DNA of 64,000 nucleotides from Pseudomonadota bacterium (lineage in GTDB: Bacteria > Desulfobacterota > Desulfobacteria > Desulfobacterales > Desulfobacteraceae). The stretch lies in NCBI GenBank assembly GCA_018821535.1, contig JAHJLV010000057.1:1-64000 (forward strand), read 5' to 3'. Positions within the stretch are counted from its first letter, which is position 1. Each line of letters opens with the position of its first letter. Shown piece by piece: positions 16,401-25,802 of the stretch. The notes beneath the pieces were generated by a model that was not told the origin of the DNA, did no database searches, and worked only from the letters and a program-made list of their open reading frames with translations. The position numbers and the translations under genes were made by a program.

Positions 16401-18889
16401 CCACCTTTACGGGTTGTTATGGTATGTTTCTGACCGTCACTGGAGATCAGTACAGCGCCGTCATTATCGGTTCGAAAAATTTTAATTCCCCTGTCAGCAT
16501 AACGCTTAAGAACCTTTGCATGGGGAAACCCATATCTGTTATCCATGCCACAGGATATTATTACACTTCCCGGACGCACTTTATCAAGGAAAAACTTTGA
16601 ACTGGATGTGCGACTTCCATGATGCGGTGCAAGAAGAATGTCTGACTCTAAATTTTCAAGACCGGACACGCTTTTTTCCCTTTCCTGCAGAATATCTCCT
16701 GTAAACAGCATGGAAAAGCGATCATAGACCAGCTTGAACACCAGGGAATTCTCATTCAGATTGCCAAATTCATTCTCCGCTCTTGCATCCATAAAAATCA
16801 TTTGTGCAGAGTTTAAGGAAAAAACATCCACCTTTCCGGCCGGATACCGGATCGCAACGCCTTTTGATTGACAGATATCCATCAACCGCGAATAATTTGG
16901 CGTATCTATCTGATCATGATTTTTTATTAAAGTTCCCACCCTGAAATTGTCCAGTATATAAACAAGCCCGTTCAGATGATCTCCTTCCGGATGGGTGAGA
17001 ATCACATAATCCAGTTGACGGATGCGTTTTTTCCATAAAAAAGGCGCCACAATATACCGGCCGGTGTCAAAGGATGAAAAACCGGAAAATCCGCCGCCGT
17101 CAACAAGGATATTTTGCTTTTCCAGGGTCTGAATCAGGGCACTGTTTCCCTGCCCCACATCAAGAACCGTAATCTGCAGCCCTTTATTTTTATTATCCGC
17201 ATGTTTAAACATGCCCCACTGAATAAAAATACCTGCCAGAACACAGACCCACAAAACCAGGCCTGTTTTTTTCCTTTGCATGATCAGACAGAAAACAGCG
17301 GTCATGAACAGATACATCAGCACCAGTTCAAAGACTGTCGGAGTCACCGTATGTGCCCAGGAAAACGGGATAGTGATCAGTTTTTCACAGGCAAAAATTG
17401 AAAATTGAATGAGTTTGTGGCAGATAAAAATAAGCTTGGTCGAAAAAACCGGCACAATGGAAAAACTCATCATTGCAATGAGGCCCAGCGGCAGGACCAC
17501 AAATCCGATCAAAGGAATAAAAACAAGATTGGATATTATCCCCACACCGGAAACCATATTAAAATAATATGCAGTTAAAGGGGCTGTTCCAAGACCTGCA
17601 GAAACGGTCACCACCATCATCATTCCTGTTTTATACATCAGATTCGTTTTGTCCGTGATATCCAGTTTTCTGACTAAAAATAATCCTGCAATAATAAATC
17701 CCACAGCCATGAAAGACAATTGGAATGAAATGGAAAAAAGGGCAGCTGCATTTAGCAGCAAGATACAGATACCGGCAATGGACAAGGTTGAAAGAACATC
17801 TTTTTGTTTTTCCGAAACAAACAGGATCATGACAACAGCGATCATGAGTGCAGCCCGCTGGGTTGACGGTGAAAAACCTGTAAACACAGCATATAAAAGC
17901 AAAGGCACCAGGGTGAGGATGCCAGCGGCTTTTTTTGCCTTTGCAGAGATCAGAAGATACGGGAAAAAAGACAACACCCAATAAAAAAAAGAAAAAAACA
18001 ACAAGGATACAATGGACAGGTGCAATCCGGAAATGGCCAGCAGATGGCTGATACCGGCTTTTGCATATAAATCCCGAACCCGGTCCGGCAGCACTTCTTT
18101 TTTGCCTGCCACAAGAGACACCAGAATTTTTCCTGCATCGGAATCCTGTGTTTCACTGAGAATGAAACGGTAGAATCCGACCCTGTGATGTTCAATCTTA
18201 GCTGCTGTCCAGGTAAGGATATCTTTTTGATCAGATGCGGATGACACTATCCGGATTTTTTTTGCATCCGTCCATGCAGACCCATAGACACCCTGAAACA
18301 GTAAAAATTTTTGATAATCAAACCCGCCGGGATTATTAAAATTTCGAATGGGTTTGATTTTTGCCTTGAACCGGATCATGTCACCGAACTGTACTGAATC
18401 ATCCGGGAAACCGTAGATGCTGACATGAATTTTTCCCGTAACCGGTATTTGGGCAGTTTCTGTCTCAAGCAGATTACAATCCAGAACATATCGAATCTTT
18501 CTATGATCATTCCGTGCAAACGACATGATCCGGCCGGTAATATTATATTTCTGGGAACCTGTGAAATACGAAATGTGATTTTCAGGCAGATCCGGATATA
18601 ATTGTGCCTGAATACCCAGAAAACCGATGAAGAATATCATCCCGCCAGCAGATATAAAACCAAGAAAATTTTTAAATTTAAATATGGAAACTGTAAAAGG
18701 ATGAGTTACAGTATTGAGCAGCGAAAAACACAAAAAAACAATCAACAAAAAAAGAATACAGAAAAAAGCAAAACCTGTATGGTCTGCAGAAAAATTTCCT
18801 GCTGTAATTCCCACCATCAGGAAGATGAACAAATAAACACTGACAGGTTTTAAAGGTCTGGAAAATGCAGTCACATACCTCCTTATCAC
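16397..18889 (-). CDS. comEC: ComEC/Rec2 family DNA-import channel protein
   Basis: Polytopic inner-membrane protein, 830 aa, that in competent bacteria translocates single-stranded DNA. Visible parts in order are an N-terminal helix pair and OB-like region (to about 200), the competence channel domain with ISHLLAISGLHLSI and GFSPSTQRAA (about 285-360), and a C-terminal metallo-beta-lactamase domain starting LDVGQGNSALIQ. The metal motif is HPEGDHLNG, and a late APHHGS is also present. Full length for the family. It overlaps murA and the downstream membrane protein gene by 4 bases each, so it is translated in series with murA. Natural competence cannot be concluded from this gene alone. Confidence 0.93.
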   Translation of the reverse strand: MIRRYVTAFSRPLKPVSVYLFIFLMVGITAGNFSADHTGFAFFCILFLLIVFLCFSLLNTVTHPFTVSIFKFKNFLGFISAGGMIFFIGFLGIQAQLYPDLPENHISYFTGSQKYNITGRIMSFARNDHRKIRYVLDCNLLETETAQIPVTGKIHVSIYGFPDDSVQFGDMIRFKAKIKPIRNFNNPGGFDYQKFLLFQGVYGSAWTDAKKIRIVSSASDQKDILTWTAAKIEHHRVGFYRFILSETQDSDAGKILVSLVAGKKEVLPDRVRDLYAKAGISHLLAISGLHLSIVSLLFFSFFYWVLSFFPYLLISAKAKKAAGILTLVPLLLYAVFTGFSPSTQRAALMIAVVMILFVSEKQKDVLSTLSIAGICILLLNAAALFSISFQLSFMAVGFIIAGLFLVRKLDITDKTNLMYKTGMMMVVTVSAGLGTAPLTAYYFNMVSGVGIISNLVFIPLIGFVVLPLGLIAMMSFSIVPVFSTKLIFICHKLIQFSIFACEKLITIPFSWAHTVTPTVFELVLMYLFMTAVFCLIMQRKKTGLVLWVCVLAGIFIQWGMFKHADNKNKGLQITVLDVGQGNSALIQTLEKQNILVDGGGFSGFSSFDTGRYIVAPFLWKKRIRQLDYVILTHPEGDHLNGLVYILDNFRVGTLIKNHDQIDTPNYSRLMDICQSKGVAIRYPAGKVDVFSLNSAQMIFMDARAENEFGNLNENSLVFKLVYDRFSMLFTGDILQEREKSVSGLENLESDILLAPHHGSRTSSSKFFLDKVRPGSVIISCGMDNRYGFPHAKVLKRYADRGIKIFRTDNDGAVLISSDGQKHTITTRKGG

Positions 18890-20139
18890 CGTATTCGCTG
18901 AATATCTGCCCCCAGAAGTGAAAATTTCTTTTCAATGGCTTCATATCCCCGGTCCATATGGTAGACGCGGGATATTTGGGTAGTTCCTTTTGCCACAAGA
19001 CCTGCAATTACAAGAGACGCTGAGGCCCTCAAGTCAGAGGCCATAACGGGAGCCGCCTGGAGTTCTTTCACCCCTCTGACCATGGCAGTATTGCCGCCGG
19101 TAATAGATATATTCGCGCCCATTCTGAGCAATTCGTTTGCATGCACAAACCGGTTTTCAAAAATAGACTCATGAATCACGGAATTGCCGTCAGCAATACT
19201 CATCAGGGCCATGAACTGGGCCTGCATATCTGTGGGGAATCCGGGATACGGCAGTGTTTTGATATCAACACTTTTAATTTGCTCACACCCGATCACACGG
19301 ATACTGTCTTTAGAGGTTTCAATCCGGGCACCCGTGGCCTTAAGCTTGTTGATAATACCCCCGATATGCTCAGGGTCACAGCCGTTGATCAGAATATTTC
19401 CGCCAGTGGCAGCCGCAGCCACCATAAAGGTTCCGGTCTCGATCCGGTCCGGGATGATCCTGATACTGGCAGGAGAAAGCTGATCCACACCCTCAATGGT
19501 TATGACAGAACTGCCCTCTCCGGATATCTTAGCCCCCATCTGGTTCAAGGCAGATGCCAGAGCCACAATTTCAGGTTCTCTGGCAGCATTTCTCAGGACA
19601 GTGGTCCCTTTTGCAAGGGTGGCTGCCATCATTAAATTTTCAGTTCCGGTCACAGTGGGGGTATCAAAATAAAATTCATTTCCGATAAGGCGATCTGCTC
19701 TGGCTTCAATATACCCGTGCTCCAGGCTGATGGATGCTCCCAAAGCTTCAAGCCCTGCCAGATGCAGATTCACCGGCCTTGCCCCGATGGCACATCCACC
19801 GGGAAGCGACACCTTGGCATGCCCGAAACGGGCAACCAGCGGTCCTAAAACAAGAATTGAGGCCCGCATTTTGCGGACAAGCTCATATTCTGCTTCAATT
19901 TTATCCACATGGGAACAATCCATTTCAAGGGTTCCGGCTTCACAAGAGCATCTGGCACCCAGATCCTCCAGAAGCTCTTTAATACTTCGAATATCCCTGA
20001 GATCCGGAACATTGGAAAACAACACTTTTCCTTTGACAAGAAGACTGGATGCAATCAATGGAAGCGCTGCATTTTTAGCCCCGCTGATGGTAACTTCTCC
20101 GTGTAATTTACGGCCGCCTGTGATTTGAATTTTATCCAT
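18886..20139 (-). CDS. murA: UDP-N-acetylglucosamine 1-carboxyvinyltransferase
   Basis: Cytoplasmic enzyme that transfers enolpyruvate from PEP to UDP-GlcNAc, the first committed step of peptidoglycan synthesis. The 417-aa product has the usual length. The catalytic Cys is C116 in LPGGCAIGARPV, so it should be fosfomycin-sensitive in principle. K22 (SGAKNAALP) is the conserved substrate-binding Lys. First gene of murA-comEC-membrane protein; a strong hairpin lies upstream. Confidence 0.97.
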   Translation of the reverse strand: MDKIQITGGRKLHGEVTISGAKNAALPLIASSLLVKGKVLFSNVPDLRDIRSIKELLEDLGARCSCEAGTLEMDCSHVDKIEAEYELVRKMRASILVLGPLVARFGHAKVSLPGGCAIGARPVNLHLAGLEALGASISLEHGYIEARADRLIGNEFYFDTPTVTGTENLMMAATLAKGTTVLRNAAREPEIVALASALNQMGAKISGEGSSVITIEGVDQLSPASIRIIPDRIETGTFMVAAAATGGNILINGCDPEHIGGIINKLKATGARIETSKDSIRVIGCEQIKSVDIKTLPYPGFPTDMQAQFMALMSIADGNSVIHESIFENRFVHANELLRMGANISITGGNTAMVRGVKELQAAPVMASDLRASASLVIAGLVAKGTTQISRVYHMDRGYEAIEKKFSLLGADIQRIR

Positions 20140-20164
20140 AAGATATGCTTACTCTGTATAAGTT

Positions 20165-20202
20165 AAAAAAGGGTTTTGGTAAAAATCAAAACCCTTTTTT
20201 TT
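20165..20202. terminator. Bidirectional hairpin terminator upstream of murA
   Basis: Arms AAAAAAGGGTTTTG (20165-20178) and its complement (20187-20200) surround an 8-base loop, with T runs on both strands. It lies after the last gene of the minus-strand unit ending at 20307 and before murA. The same arm sequence recurs at 28428. Confidence 0.85.
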
Positions 20203-20306
20203 ATAATTTGTTTTCGAATGTTTACGCTGTTTGATTAAAAAACTCAAGAATTTTATTATTGACAAAAAACTCGCGGAACAATAACTGAATCAGCGGACAG
20301 GGAAGA

Positions 20307-20567
20307 TTAATCGATTCTTCCTTTTTTCCCATAAACCATTTTAACGATATCGAGTTTGCTTTTTCCATCAGTTTCTATCTCGAGATCTTCTACTTCGTCG
20401 TCTATAAAATAGGAATATTCGGAAATCAAAGGATAACACGTTTCATAAGATTCAAAATAATCAGTGTCGGATTTGGCTTCTTTAAACGATGTATGAACAT
20501 CACTGATCAGTTTTACGGTATTTTCGAGGCAATATTTTCTAAAAAAACTACGTCTTGATTGATCCAT
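20307..20567 (-). CDS. 86-aa protein with RR motif, unknown function
   Basis: Small acidic protein not recognised. The N-terminus SRRSFFRKYCLENTV looks like a Tat twin-arginine motif, but the stretch after it is amphipathic rather than hydrophobic, so export is doubtful. An RBS AGGA lies 8 bases before the ATG. It is the last gene of the unit headed by the metallo-beta-lactamase-fold gene, 24 bases after the Cys-rich protein gene, and is followed by a terminator. A chaperone or assembly role for its neighbours is possible but unproven. Confidence 0.65.
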   Translation of the reverse strand: MDQSRRSFFRKYCLENTVKLISDVHTSFKEAKSDTDYFESYETCYPLISEYSYFIDDEVEDLEIETDGKSKLDIVKMVYGKKGRID

Positions 20568-20591
20568 TTTTATTTTCCTGATTTTGCTCTA

Positions 20592-21608
20592 TTAATGATC
20601 ATGGTAGCAGCAGTGCTGCATTTCAGACTCGGTGTCGCTGGAAAATTTCTTTTGTTTTATCGACCACCATTCAGGATTCATCTTTGTCTTAATTATATTT
20701 TCAGGTCCTTTGCATACCCGGGATATAAATAGGTCTTCTTCTGATAATCGATCGCTGACATCCTGTATATACGCATCCGTGTTCATGGAATTCTGGCAGC
20801 AGGTTCCATTGCAGCAGGCATTAATTTCCAGGCCGATGATAAGATGAAACAACTCGATGCCAGGATCCATTGTTTCAATGCAGCAATTATTCTTATCAAT
20901 ATCAAACCTGGTCCATTTTTTTTGGGCAAGAATTGCGGCACAGGGAAGAGTTTTAAACGCATGACAGCATCCGGAAACAAGTTTGTCAAAAAGAAAAAAT
21001 GCCCGGTCCCATCCGGGCACATTGCGATCTATTCCGCCAGGCTCGACAGCCGTATATTGAATATTTTCCAGGGTCTTTAGATAGAGCCCGTCAACACGGA
21101 CATCCTTCCATCGATTGGGCGCAATACATTCTATCTCCAGAAAATTCCGTTCTGTGTCTGTTTTAAAATCCAGATACCCTGCAACAAAACAACTGTCGTC
21201 CATACGGTCTTGTCCTTTCAGATTAGGCGTACCTGTATGATCAAAAAGAGGGCCCAGACGAAGCAGCGTCTCTGCACAGGAATAATCGTCAAGTTCAGGA
21301 TCATCTGTTCCGGGAAAATACCGGACGGCAAAACGCCCCTCGATGACAGGTTTGTGAAAGAATGTCTTATGTACCGATTCAGGATCATCAGAAATTTCCC
21401 TGGCCTGGATGAGGGCCAGTTGATAGACCCTCGTATTCTCCAGGAACCAAAGGTTCCATCCAGGCAATCCATCTGCAGAGTTGAAAAAATTTATCTGTGA
21501 AAACCCAAAATACCTTCGTGCTTCCTCATTATGAAAAACATGATGAAAGATGTTGTAGAAAATTTCTTCACCAACACGCACAGGATCGACATTGTGTATT
21601 GTTGTCAC
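20592..21608 (-). CDS. Cys-rich soluble protein, unknown function
   Basis: 338 aa, not recognised and without signal or membrane segments. Striking Cys clusters lie in the C-terminal third: GCCHAF, NNCCIE, ACCNGTCCQN, and a terminus ending HCCYHDH. These could bind metal or an Fe-S cluster. The start is GTG, overlapping the stop of the upstream membrane-protein gene (TAGTG), which means translational coupling. Trp- and Phe-rich stretches occur in the first 200 residues (LPGWNLWFLEN). By context it acts with the membrane protein and the Tat-exported MBL-fold protein. Confidence 0.75.
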   Translation of the reverse strand: MTTIHNVDPVRVGEEIFYNIFHHVFHNEEARRYFGFSQINFFNSADGLPGWNLWFLENTRVYQLALIQAREISDDPESVHKTFFHKPVIEGRFAVRYFPGTDDPELDDYSCAETLLRLGPLFDHTGTPNLKGQDRMDDSCFVAGYLDFKTDTERNFLEIECIAPNRWKDVRVDGLYLKTLENIQYTAVEPGGIDRNVPGWDRAFFLFDKLVSGCCHAFKTLPCAAILAQKKWTRFDIDKNNCCIETMDPGIELFHLIIGLEINACCNGTCCQNSMNTDAYIQDVSDRLSEEDLFISRVCKGPENIIKTKMNPEWWSIKQKKFSSDTESEMQHCCYHDH

Positions 21609-22867
21609 TATTTTTCAGCTCCCTGAACCTTGACCAGATACCCGGGCCATCCATCCATGAAGTAATCTTGAATATTAAGCAAAACAATGAGCAGCACCAG
21701 GAATGCCGAAGGATTCTCAGATGGGTGGGACACCCCTGAACATACCCCCAGAAGGGTCGGTGCCCATGCATAATAGCACCAGGCAAAGACAAGACCTGCA
21801 ATAATTGCAATACAGGTGGTGACTATCCCTTTGAACCATAATTTCATTTTGGAAAAACCCTGGCCGAAACAGGTCTTTAAAATGATGGCCGGAACCAGGA
21901 TGAAATTGCCCATGGTCACAGTATGGCTGTAGCGCCATCCAAAATTGGCATCATTCTGGCCTCCCAGATAGGCTTCATCCCAGAAGTAATCCATGATATA
22001 GAGCTGAACCTTAAAGAAAGCAAACCCCAGTACCAGTCCGCCAAAAAGGATAAACAGAAATCTCAAGGGTTGTTTTTCCACCAGATTCCAGGGCCTGCCC
22101 TCCCACAGTTGAAGTGTGATAAAAATTACAATGACGGTGCAGAAAAGTATGCCCAGACCGTACTCGGCACTGTCGGTGTGTGCCAGAGATTGCCACCAGG
22201 GCGGGACTGCCGTGTATATCTGTGCAGGATAAAACATGGACCCGATGTGTGGATGAAAAAATATCAGAAAAAGGGGAATGGAGAGCATTGCCATGAGCAG
22301 CCAGTTTGCAAGACCCTGACCGGGTTGAGGACTTTGGTCCCATATGCCTTTGCCCACACCGACCAGCAGTATCGTGGTGATCCACAAAAAAGGAACTGAA
22401 AGACAGATAAAGGCCCATGATGTTGTTTCCCTCGTTGACATGACGTCCTGCCCCAGCTTGCCGTATTCTGTAAGACTGTTCCAGTTAAAATAGGTGACTC
22501 CGTATTGTCCGATGATGAAAAAAAGAATGCCGAAAATCAACACCAGGTACAACAAAATCGTCGTTCCCGTAAGTATTCCTCCTTTTTTCAAAGGATGTGA
22601 CGCGGCCAGAAATCGACTCGAAAAAGGCCAGTAATCGAAAAATTCCACTTGCCACATGATGATGAGCAACATCCAGATAACCAGTGAAAAACCGAGCAGC
22701 GGCGTATAAAGTTTGAAAATTCCGCTGTTTGAAAAAAATATCCACCACAAGGCAATCGCACTGATGGCCATAACCGTTAGATTTACAAGACCGGATGTCC
22801 ATATACCCCACCTGGGAAAAAGGTTTCGCAGTGACAGCCAGTTTTTATCAGCGTTTAGTGTATTCAT
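21608..22867 (-). CDS. Polytopic membrane protein, unknown function
   Basis: 419 aa with about eleven hydrophobic segments and no domain that I recognise. Loops contain many aromatic and His residues, for example FFHPHIGSMFYP and DYFWDEAYLGGQNDANFGWRYSH. Such features are common in quinone- or metal-linked membrane enzymes and in some transporters, so neither role can be chosen. RBS GAGGG precedes the ATG. It lies 131 bases after the MBL-fold gene, a gap with a 6-bp hairpin (22950-22966), and is coupled to the Cys-rich gene. Confidence 0.8.
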   Translation of the reverse strand: MNTLNADKNWLSLRNLFPRWGIWTSGLVNLTVMAISAIALWWIFFSNSGIFKLYTPLLGFSLVIWMLLIIMWQVEFFDYWPFSSRFLAASHPLKKGGILTGTTILLYLVLIFGILFFIIGQYGVTYFNWNSLTEYGKLGQDVMSTRETTSWAFICLSVPFLWITTILLVGVGKGIWDQSPQPGQGLANWLLMAMLSIPLFLIFFHPHIGSMFYPAQIYTAVPPWWQSLAHTDSAEYGLGILFCTVIVIFITLQLWEGRPWNLVEKQPLRFLFILFGGLVLGFAFFKVQLYIMDYFWDEAYLGGQNDANFGWRYSHTVTMGNFILVPAIILKTCFGQGFSKMKLWFKGIVTTCIAIIAGLVFAWCYYAWAPTLLGVCSGVSHPSENPSAFLVLLIVLLNIQDYFMDGWPGYLVKVQGAEK

Positions 22868-22998
22868 AACATACCCTCTGTTTTTTTATCAAAAATTGAA
22901 AGGCACCCTCCCCCTTCAGGCCTGATCCTGTCGGGCAAACGCCGTCATCAAAGGTCAGGCACCTTTCCCGTATCAAACTGCAGCAGGCTGTTGTAAAA

Positions 22999-24072
22999 TC
23001 AGAAGACGACTGTATCTCCGTTGCCCGTATAAATGTTTGAGGTATTAGCCTTTGCAAGGGTCCCGACTTTTCTGTAGGACCGGAACTTGTCGGTGCCTTT
23101 TACAATCGGAAGTCCCGCCTTGACTGCTTTTTCCGCCCAGATCCAGCCGGTGCAATGGTTGCAGGCTATTTTTTTCATATTATATTGCTGAACTCCGGCA
23201 ATGATATCATCCATCTTGGGATCCCAGTTTTCAAAGGGTGAAATATGAAGTCCGCCATAGCATCCGTAATTTTCCTCTCCATCTTTGAAATTGCGGCGCG
23301 CATAATTGATAAGGGTCAGAATTCCGGGATGACAGCAACCTGTCACAGTGACATACCCTTTATCTTTTACTTTAAAATACATGACATTTTCACCGCGAAC
23401 CTGGAGGGTTGCAGGGGAGTCAAAAAAGACAACACCGGCACCGTCCTGGAGCTTATACAACGTGTCCGGTTTGGTAACAATAAGCTCACCTGTATGGGGG
23501 TATGCGTTTTTCGGGCATCCAGGGGTTTTGGAAAAATCAGCACCCTTTAAAAGCTCATAACTTTTTTTCATGGACGTGGATGGAAAATACATCTTGATAT
23601 CTGGTTGATGTTTCAGGGTGCTTTCAATACCAAAATAATGATCAATGTGATCGTGGGAGATCACTATGGTATCGATTTCTTTGTTCTCAAGCATTTTGTC
23701 CACACCACTCTGGGCAAATACGTAATCCATCCAGTCGTTACTCCAACCGCTGTCTAAAAGATATTTTGTTATTTTGCCGTCAAGAGCTTCAACCTCGACC
23801 ACTGCAGCATATCCACCAAGATTTTCTTCGTTATAGGCAACATCATACTGATTTGTATTAATGCCGCCAGCAGCCTTGATATCCTTACCAAGAGTCGCAT
23901 TATCGAACCAGCTGGTCTCAGAAACGCACTCAACCTTAATACTTTTGACTTCTCCGAAATCTTTTTTTTCTTTCTTTGCATAAGCCTTTTTTGTCATGGA
24001 GCCAATACCATTGCTGACTGCCAGTCCTGCCGAGGTAGCTGCCAAACCTTTTAAAAAACTTCGTCGTTGCAT
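22999..24072 (-). CDS. Tat-exported metallo-beta-lactamase-fold hydrolase
   Basis: 357 aa, predicted periplasmic. The signal is a clear Tat motif, RRSFLKG at residues 3-9, then a small-residue hydrophobic stretch and AYA before about residue 32. The MBL metal motif is HDHIDH at 140-145, with further likely ligands in GCCHPG (H248) and CNHCTG. The closest family I can name is the COG1237-like group that includes dihydropterin-linked beta-lactamase-fold proteins. Substrate unknown. RBS AAGGAGA precedes the ATG. It heads the minus-strand unit and has a sigma-54 promoter about 90 bases upstream, next to a divergent sigma-54 activator gene. Confidence 0.85.
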   Translation of the reverse strand: MQRRSFLKGLAATSAGLAVSNGIGSMTKKAYAKKEKKDFGEVKSIKVECVSETSWFDNATLGKDIKAAGGINTNQYDVAYNEENLGGYAAVVEVEALDGKITKYLLDSGWSNDWMDYVFAQSGVDKMLENKEIDTIVISHDHIDHYFGIESTLKHQPDIKMYFPSTSMKKSYELLKGADFSKTPGCPKNAYPHTGELIVTKPDTLYKLQDGAGVVFFDSPATLQVRGENVMYFKVKDKGYVTVTGCCHPGILTLINYARRNFKDGEENYGCYGGLHISPFENWDPKMDDIIAGVQQYNMKKIACNHCTGWIWAEKAVKAGLPIVKGTDKFRSYRKVGTLAKANTSNIYTGNGDTVVF

Positions 24073-24163
24073 GTAGAATCTCCTTGTTAAGTCTGTGAAT
24101 AAAACATTTAATTATAAAAATGTATCTGCGACTGATCATAATTAAATAATTATCAATAATTGT

Positions 24164-24179
24164 TGCAATTTATATACCA
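24164..24179 (-). promoter_or_regulatory. Sigma-54 (-24/-12) promoter for the MBL-fold gene unit
   Basis: On the minus strand the sequence is TGGTATATAAATTGCA. It keeps TGG at -24, TTGCA at -12 and the exact 10-base spacing between GG and GC. The predicted start lies near 24153, about 80 bases upstream of the ATG at 24072. The divergent gene encodes a sigma-54 activator, which supports the call. Confidence 0.75.
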
Positions 24180-24281
24180 CTGTCCAATATTCACGTTTAA
24201 ATTAAAAAACGACTGTCTTTAAAGGATATTACGAAAAAAAAAGTCGACAAAGCAGAATAACAGGCGTAATAATTGTATTAA

Positions 24282-24301
24282 ATTTTCTACATATAGAAAA
24301 T
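24282..24301. promoter_or_regulatory. 8-bp palindrome upstream of the sigma-54 activator gene
   Basis: ATTTTCTA and TAGAAAAT form a perfect inverted repeat with a 4-base spacer. It lies about 105-135 bases upstream of the -24/-12 element on the minus strand, a fitting distance for an activator site, and just before the activator's own RBS. It could serve both activation and autoregulation. It may also form an RNA hairpin in the leader. Confidence 0.45.
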
Positions 24302-24319
24302 CCGATACAAAGGAGCGAT

Positions 24320-25777
24320 ATGAATAAAAATCCTCAGCATCCAGCGGAATCCTGCAAAAAAACAACCACACCAGACAAGCAATCTTCCAGCAGAGCAAAA
24401 AAAACTGCCAGGATACTTAAAAATTTCGACCTGATTTTCAACAGTATTCACGATGGTGCCGTTGTTATAGATGCCGACGGGTATATTGCCCACTTCAACC
24501 AGGCCTATAGTAATTTCCTCGGTATTGATCCTGATTATCCCATAGGAAAACACTGTACTGAAATCATAGAAAACACACGAATGCACATTGTGGCAAAAAC
24601 AGGCAAACCTGAAATTAATCGCACCCAGCATATCAAGTCCCAGGAAATGATGGTACAGAGGATACCCCTGCGTTTAAATGGCAAAATCATAGGGGTCTAC
24701 GGCCAGGTGATCTTCAAAGACATCAAAGAGATAACAAAACTGGCATCCCGGCTTGCGATGCTGGAGTCAAAAATCAAATTGTACGAAAAAGAGCTTATCA
24801 ACTTGCGGTCTACCCGTTACACAATGGAAAGCATAGTGGGTGTGAGCGATGTAATCAGCAAATTAAAGATGGAAGCTCTCAAGGCCACTTCCAACAAATT
24901 TCCCGTGTTAATCACCGGAGACAGCGGAACTGGCAAGGAACTTTTTGCCCAGGCCATACATCATGCCAGCCCCCGCAAGCTGTATCCGTTTATTCGATTG
25001 AATTGTGCAGCCATTCCCGGTGAACTTCTAGAATCCGAACTTTTCGGTTATGAAAAAGGCGCTTTTACCGGAGCAAACCCCAAAGGCAAACCTGGTAAAT
25101 TTGAACTGGCCCATCGGGGGTCGATATTTCTTGACGAAATCGGAGAACTTCCGCTTAAAATGCAGCCGAAACTGTTGCGGGTTCTGGAGGAAAAGGAGTT
25201 TGAACGCATCGGCGGCATGAGCATAATCAAGTCTGATTTTCGTTTGATCGCCGCGACCAATCGAAATCTTGAAGATATGGTGGCCAAAGGCCTGTTTCGC
25301 CGTGATCTTTTCTATCGCCTCAATGTTATTCCCCTCCAGATTCCACCACTTCGTGAACGCAGGGAAGATATTATCCCTCTTGCGCGTCATCTTCTCAAAA
25401 AAATGACCCAGGATGCTGCCTTTGCTGAAACACATATGGACGAGGCTGTTGAAACACTGCTTTGCAATTATGACTGGAAAGGCAATGTCCGGGAACTTAC
25501 AAATGTTCTTGAACAGGCACTTTCATCGGTGGAAGGAGATACTATTCGGCCGGATAATCTGCCGTTTTATCTATGCGGCCCCCAAAAAAATCAGGGCAGC
25601 ATAGATGTTTCGACCTTGAAACAGGCTCAGATCAAGGCTGAAAAAGAAGCCATTCAAACGGCTCTTGAAAAGGCAGGGCACAACAAGACGCGGGCTGCGG
25701 AAATGCTGGGCATTCATCGCACACTTCTCTATAAAAAAGCCGACAAATACGCAATTTCTCTTGCTCCGGAAAAATAG
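24320..25777 (+). CDS. PAS-domain sigma-54-dependent transcriptional activator
   Basis: 485 aa enhancer-binding protein without receiver domain. Order of parts: a basic N-terminal tail, a PAS sensor (about 36-140, FNQAYSNFLGIDPDYPIGK), a short coiled coil (145-165), and the AAA+ domain. The AAA+ domain has Walker A GDSGTGKE (200-207), GAFTGA (247-252), which contacts sigma-54, and Walker B LDEIGE (271-276). A C-terminal Fis-type helix-turn-helix (KTRAAEMLGIHRTLLYKK) ends it. All key residues are intact. RBS AAGGAG lies 10 bases before the ATG. It is divergent from the MBL-fold unit, and sigma-54 elements precede both that unit and the dehydrogenase gene at 27596, so it probably controls both. 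The ligand is unknown. Confidence 0.93.
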   Translation: MNKNPQHPAESCKKTTTPDKQSSSRAKKTARILKNFDLIFNSIHDGAVVIDADGYIAHFNQAYSNFLGIDPDYPIGKHCTEIIENTRMHIVAKTGKPEINRTQHIKSQEMMVQRIPLRLNGKIIGVYGQVIFKDIKEITKLASRLAMLESKIKLYEKELINLRSTRYTMESIVGVSDVISKLKMEALKATSNKFPVLITGDSGTGKELFAQAIHHASPRKLYPFIRLNCAAIPGELLESELFGYEKGAFTGANPKGKPGKFELAHRGSIFLDEIGELPLKMQPKLLRVLEEKEFERIGGMSIIKSDFRLIAATNRNLEDMVAKGLFRRDLFYRLNVIPLQIPPLRERREDIIPLARHLLKKMTQDAAFAETHMDEAVETLLCNYDWKGNVRELTNVLEQALSSVEGDTIRPDNLPFYLCGPQKNQGSIDVSTLKQAQIKAEKEAIQTALEKAGHNKTRAAEMLGIHRTLLYKKADKYAISLAPEK

Positions 25778-25802
25778 CTGTAGCCTGTTTGATACACTGC
25801 GG

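Noticed and set aside
20307..20567. Tat signal peptide on the 86-aa protein
   Set aside because: The SRRSFFRK start resembles a Tat motif but no hydrophobic stretch or cleavage site follows.
22868..22998. Hairpin AAAGGT-CAGGC-ACCTTT as terminator between the MBL-fold and membrane-protein genes
   Set aside because: The stem is 6 bp and no U tract follows it; it may be a processing or stability hairpin, but termination is not supported.
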